Source of the DNA: Anaerolineae bacterium
GTDB taxonomy: Bacteria; Chloroflexota; Anaerolineae; Promineifilales; Promineifilaceae
Length of the DNA stretch: 64,000 nucleotides
Reading direction: 5' to 3'
Assembly (NCBI GenBank): GCA_019637635.1
Contig: JAHBVI010000007.1
Location: 1 to 64,000 of the forward strand
The translations under genes and the position numbers were made by a program. Position 1 is the first letter of the stretch; each line of letters starts with the position of its first letter. The notes beneath the pieces were generated by a model. The model searched no databases. It had not been told where the DNA came from and saw only the letters and a list, made by a program, of their open reading frames with translations. Positions 61,341 to 64,000 of the stretch are shown here, piece by piece.

Positions 61341-62300
61341 ATGTGTGTAATTGTTGAGACCCAGGATTTACGCAAACAGTATAACCCACCCGAAGGGCCT
61401 GAAGCGGTGAAAGGGGTTTCCTTTTCCATCCGGCAGGGGGAGATTTTTAGTCTGTTAGGGCCAAATGGCGCGGGTAAAAGCACGACCATTGCCATGCTCA
61501 GTGGGCTGCTGGCCCCCACCGGCGGCGAGGCGGTGATTGATGGTCATGCCATCACCCGCGACGCCAAAGCGGTGAAGCAGGTGATCGGTGTGGTGCCGCA
61601 AGAGATCGCCCTGTATGAGGCCATCAGCGCCCGCGAAAATTTGCAGTTTTGGGGGCGGATGTATGGGCTGCGGGGCGAGGAATTGAAGCAAAGGGTCACG
61701 GCCGTGCTGGAAATTGCTGGTCTGGCGGACAGAGCCAACGACAAGGTGTCCACCTTTTCCGGCGGTATGAAGCGGCGCATCAACATCGCCGTGGGGCTGC
61801 TGCACAATCCCAAAGTGTTGTACATGGATGAACCAACGGTGGGCATTGACCCGCAAAGCCGCCGCCGTATCCTGGACACCGTGAAGGAACTAAACCAACA
61901 GGGGTTGACGGTGCTGTACACCACCCACTACATGGAAGAGGCCGAGGAACTCAGCCACCGCATTGGCATTATTGATCATGGCGAGTTGATCGCCCTGGGC
62001 ACGCTGGCGGAACTGACGGATATGGTGGGGCATTACGACACCATCCGCCTGGATGTGGGGCTGCCCGATGGCGCCAACGGTGAACTGCGTCAGGCGTTAG
62101 CTTTATTGCCCGGTATTCACCAGGCAGATGGGGACGCCGACGGCCGTGTCATCCTGCAAACCGAAGACGCCAATGCCATCTTGCCGTCCGTCATCCAGCA
62201 CATTGCCGGGCAAGGTCTGCCCATTCGCAAGCTGGAAATTCAAGAGCCAAACCTGGAAGCGGTATTCCTGCACCTGACGGGGCGGGCGCTGCGGGACTGA
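61341..62300 (+). CDS. ABC transporter ATP-binding protein
   Basis: A 319-residue ATPase of the ABC-2/DRR class. Seen: Walker A GPNGAGKSTT, the Q-loop in VVPQEIALYE, the signature TFSGGMKRRINIAVGLL, Walker B VLYMDEPTVGIDP, and the H-loop in LYTTHYMEEAEEL. A ~100-residue C-terminal extension ends in NLEAVFLHLTGRALRD, typical of DrrA-like proteins. I chose ATG 61341 over the earlier in-frame 61311 because CAGGAG lies upstream and the family start is there. Two permease genes follow. Confidence 0.93.
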   Translation: MCVIVETQDLRKQYNPPEGPEAVKGVSFSIRQGEIFSLLGPNGAGKSTTIAMLSGLLAPTGGEAVIDGHAITRDAKAVKQVIGVVPQEIALYEAISARENLQFWGRMYGLRGEELKQRVTAVLEIAGLADRANDKVSTFSGGMKRRINIAVGLLHNPKVLYMDEPTVGIDPQSRRRILDTVKELNQQGLTVLYTTHYMEEAEELSHRIGIIDHGELIALGTLAELTDMVGHYDTIRLDVGLPDGANGELRQALALLPGIHQADGDADGRVILQTEDANAILPSVIQHIAGQGLPIRKLEIQEPNLEAVFLHLTGRALRD

Positions 62301-62304
62301 AGAC

Positions 62305-62358
62305 CGTGATGCGTGATACGTGATGCGTGACCTGACCTCACGTGTCACGTATCACGAC
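62305..62358. repeat. GTGATGCGTGATACG word-repeat module
   Basis: CGTGATGCGTGATACGTGAT on the left is mirrored by TCACGTGTCACGTATCACG on the right. It fills most of the 78-base gap between ATPase and permease genes. Confidence 0.78.
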
Positions 62359-62378
62359 TAAAGCGAGATTGATTAACG

Positions 62379-63635
62379 ATGAAAATTCTAGCCATTGCCT
62401 GGAAAGATTTGAGCATAACGTTTCGGGATCGGAATGCGCTGTTTTTGATGATTCTGGCGCCGCTGGTGTTGTCGTTCATTATTGGCGCGTCGTTTGGTAA
62501 CTTTTTGATCGGCGGTAGCAGCGTGCCCTTTGACCAGATTCCGGTGCTGGTGGTGAATGACGATGTCGGCGACATGGGGCAGCAGTTTGTAGCCACCATG
62601 CAGGCGGGCGAATTGGCCGACCTGCTGCTGGTGACGCAGATGGATGACCTGGACGAGGCGCGGGCCATTGTGCAGCAGGGGGACGCGCGGGCGGCGGTGC
62701 ATATTCCGGCGGGGTTTTCTACGGCCGTGCGCGGCGAAACCCCGGCCACATCCCCCAGCATCATCGCCTTTTACGCCGACCCCAGTGCTACCATTACGCC
62801 GAACATTGTGCGCGGCATTGTGGTGCGCATCACCAACAGCTTTAACACCGGCGCCATTGGGGCGCAGGTGACGGTTGAGCAGTTGATGGGGCAAACGGCC
62901 GTGTTGGGGCCGGCATTAGCGCAGTTAGGCGCGGTATTAGAAGAGCAAATCAGCGTACAGTTGGCGGCGGCCAATCGTCGCCCCATCCAGTTGCGCCAGA
63001 TGACGGTGGGTGAAATAGCAGAACCACTGGAAATCAGCCCCTTTGCCTTTTTTGCGCCCAGCATGGGCATCCTCTTCCTCATGTTTGCCATGATGGACAG
63101 CACCCGCTCCATCCTGGAAGAAGAGCGGGAAGGCACGCTGCCCCGGCTGCTGACCACACCCATTGCGCATAGCGAATTGTTGTTAGGTAAGGTGGGCGGC
63201 GTCTTTCTGGCGGGCATTATCCAGTTTGTGGTCTTTGTGGTCGCCTCGCGGTTGCTGTTTCAGTTGAACTGGGGCCATTCGGCGTCCGGGTTGGCGCTGA
63301 TGGTGCTGGCGATTGTGCTGGCCTATACCGGCCTGGGGCTGCTCATTGCCGCTTTTGCCAGAGACGTGAACCAGGCGGCCATTTTCGGTTCGGTCATTTC
63401 GCTGGTGTTTGCCGCCCTGGGTGGCAACTTTGTGAACGCCCAGAACTTCCCGCCCTGGCTGGATCAGTTGAGCAAGATCACCATCAACCGCTGGGGCATT
63501 GATGGCCTGACGGCGCTGACCATTTACGATGGCGGCCTGAACGACGTTTTATTACCGGCGGCCATTTTATTGAGCATCGGCAGCCTGTTTTTCCTGCTGG
63601 CGCTGTGGCAGTTTGGCCGGCGGATAAAGAGGTAA
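62379..63635 (+). CDS. ABC-2 transporter permease
   Basis: A 418-residue exporter permease of the YhhJ/DrrB-like class. Seen: an N-terminal membrane helix (~20-42) followed by a large external domain (~45-235), then about five hydrophobic segments (~240-400). The arrangement with one external domain is typical of the ABC-2_membrane_3 group. It is co-directional with the ATPase. The 3' end (stop 63633-63635) lies in a word repeat. Substrate unknown. Confidence 0.88.
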   Translation: MKILAIAWKDLSITFRDRNALFLMILAPLVLSFIIGASFGNFLIGGSSVPFDQIPVLVVNDDVGDMGQQFVATMQAGELADLLLVTQMDDLDEARAIVQQGDARAAVHIPAGFSTAVRGETPATSPSIIAFYADPSATITPNIVRGIVVRITNSFNTGAIGAQVTVEQLMGQTAVLGPALAQLGAVLEEQISVQLAAANRRPIQLRQMTVGEIAEPLEISPFAFFAPSMGILFLMFAMMDSTRSILEEEREGTLPRLLTTPIAHSELLLGKVGGVFLAGIIQFVVFVVASRLLFQLNWGHSASGLALMVLAIVLAYTGLGLLIAAFARDVNQAAIFGSVISLVFAALGGNFVNAQNFPPWLDQLSKITINRWGIDGLTALTIYDGGLNDVLLPAAILLSIGSLFFLLALWQFGRRIKR

Positions 63636-63695
63636 TTGGGTAATTGCGTAATTACCCAATTACTCAATCACTCAATCACTCAATCACCCAATTAC
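63632..63695. repeat. AATTGGGT word palindrome overlapping the permease stop
   Basis: Perfect 14-base arms at 63632-63645 and 63650-63663 around GCGT, containing the stop codon of the first permease, followed by TACTCAATCACTCAATCACT and CAATCACCCAATTACT words. Confidence 0.88.
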
Positions 63696-63708
63696 TTGAG
63701 GACAAACC

Positions 63709-64000
63709 ATGTTACGCAATACATTCGACATGATGATTCATTACCTGCGGCTGACGTATGGGGAGCGGTCTACGTTGATTTTTCAGATTGCCATGCCGCT
63801 GTTGTTTACCTTTCTGGTGGGGCAGGCCACCGGCGGTTTTGGCGGTGGCGGCACTATCAGCAGCACGGCCGTTACCTGGACGGTGGCGGTAGTGAATGAG
63901 GATGGGGGCGCGTATAGCACGCTCCTGGTGGACGGGTTGCAGGCCGACCCGACGTTGGTGGTGGCGCTGGTGGCTGATGTGGACACGGCCGTGACCCAGG
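63709..64000 (+). CDS. ABC-2 transporter permease, N-terminal part (3' end outside window)
   Basis: The first 97 residues of a second ABC-2 permease. Seen: start MLRNTFDMMIHYLRLTYGER, then a hydrophobic helix (STLIFQIAMPLLFTFLVG), then an external segment rich in Gly and Thr (GQATGGFGGGGTISSTAVTW), as in the upstream permease. GAGG lies 7 bases before the ATG. It is the third gene of the exporter set; the frame is open to the window's end. Confidence 0.85.
   Translation, partial: MLRNTFDMMIHYLRLTYGERSTLIFQIAMPLLFTFLVGQATGGFGGGGTISSTAVTWTVAVVNEDGGAYSTLLVDGLQADPTLVVALVADVDTAVTQ

Larger units (their letters stand above)
941..63992. repeat. Over-represented octamer ACGGCCGT (HIP-like)
   Basis: The palindrome ACGGCCGT occurs throughout the window; I counted about 20 copies in the first 12 kb, e.g. 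at 941, 1064, 1090 and 1464, and the last at 63985-63992. It lies in genes in all three frames, giving the recurring peptides T-A-V, G-R and R-P, and in spacers. Chance expectation at about 60 percent GC is near 2 per 64 kb. Known parallel: HIP1 (GCGATCGC) in cyanobacteria. Confidence 0.9.

Overview
The window looks like a chromosomal segment of an uncultured Chloroflexota bacterium (Anaerolineae/Promineifilales-like). This placement is inferred from gene content, high GC and the style of the intergenic repeats; no rRNA or tRNA gene is present to confirm it. About 49 protein-coding genes are supported. There is no CRISPR array, insertion sequence, tRNA or rRNA.

Layout. 1-4.6 kb: the 3' part of a type III restriction-modification locus (res, a GxxExxY gene, mod). 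4.9-14 kb, plus strand: an active M16 peptidase, a Uma2 nuclease, a ClC channel, a methyltransferase, a degenerate M16 partner, AcpS, two alpha/beta hydrolases and a PIG-L deacetylase. 14-22.6 kb, mostly minus strand: a membrane glycosyltransferase, a hexapeptide acyltransferase, PAC2, GNAT (plus strand), a flavin amine oxidase, an M20 peptidase, a histidine phosphatase and a TraB-family protein. 22.9-31.7 kb: a UDP-sugar dehydrogenase; a minus-strand Ser/Thr kinase followed by an ABC ATPase and permease; an AAA ATPase; a membrane Fe-S oxidoreductase. 31.7-40.3 kb, minus strand: a membrane GAF sensor with a C-terminal HTH, FtsH, an aldo/keto reductase, SelB and a coiled-coil protein. 40.5-43.4 kb: an MmeI-like (type IIL) restriction-modification enzyme. 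43.8-57.1 kb, plus strand: an O-antigen-ligase/TPR/cyclophilin fusion, a WecA/MraY-family transferase, ProB, ProA, a small unknown protein, a prolyl oligopeptidase, a glycosidase-like protein and DNA polymerase III delta'. 57.2-61.2 kb: a YqiJ-like protein, flotillin, a PspA-like coiled coil and a K+-channel-like protein. 61.3 kb to the end: an ABC-2 exporter, cut by the window edge.

Two layers of unusual DNA structure overlie the genes. First, the palindromic octamer ACGGCCGT recurs roughly every 600 bases in genes and spacers (about 20 in the first 12 kb), far above chance. It behaves like the HIP1 octamer of cyanobacteria. Second, almost every intergenic gap holds a short 'word' (for example GATTGGA, AATTGGGT, ACGGATT/ACGGCTC or GTGTCA) repeated several times and then repeated in inverse complement, so that the gap folds into a perfect or near-perfect hairpin. 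Many of these modules contain the stop codon of the neighbouring gene, and many plus-strand genes start immediately after one with no Shine-Dalgarno sequence. Dispersed palindromes of other families also occur, and two of them lie in frame inside the MmeI-like gene.

The best candidates for new biology are the word-repeat modules, the octamer, the ligase-TPR-cyclophilin fusion, and the YqiJ/flotillin/PspA-like/channel cluster.
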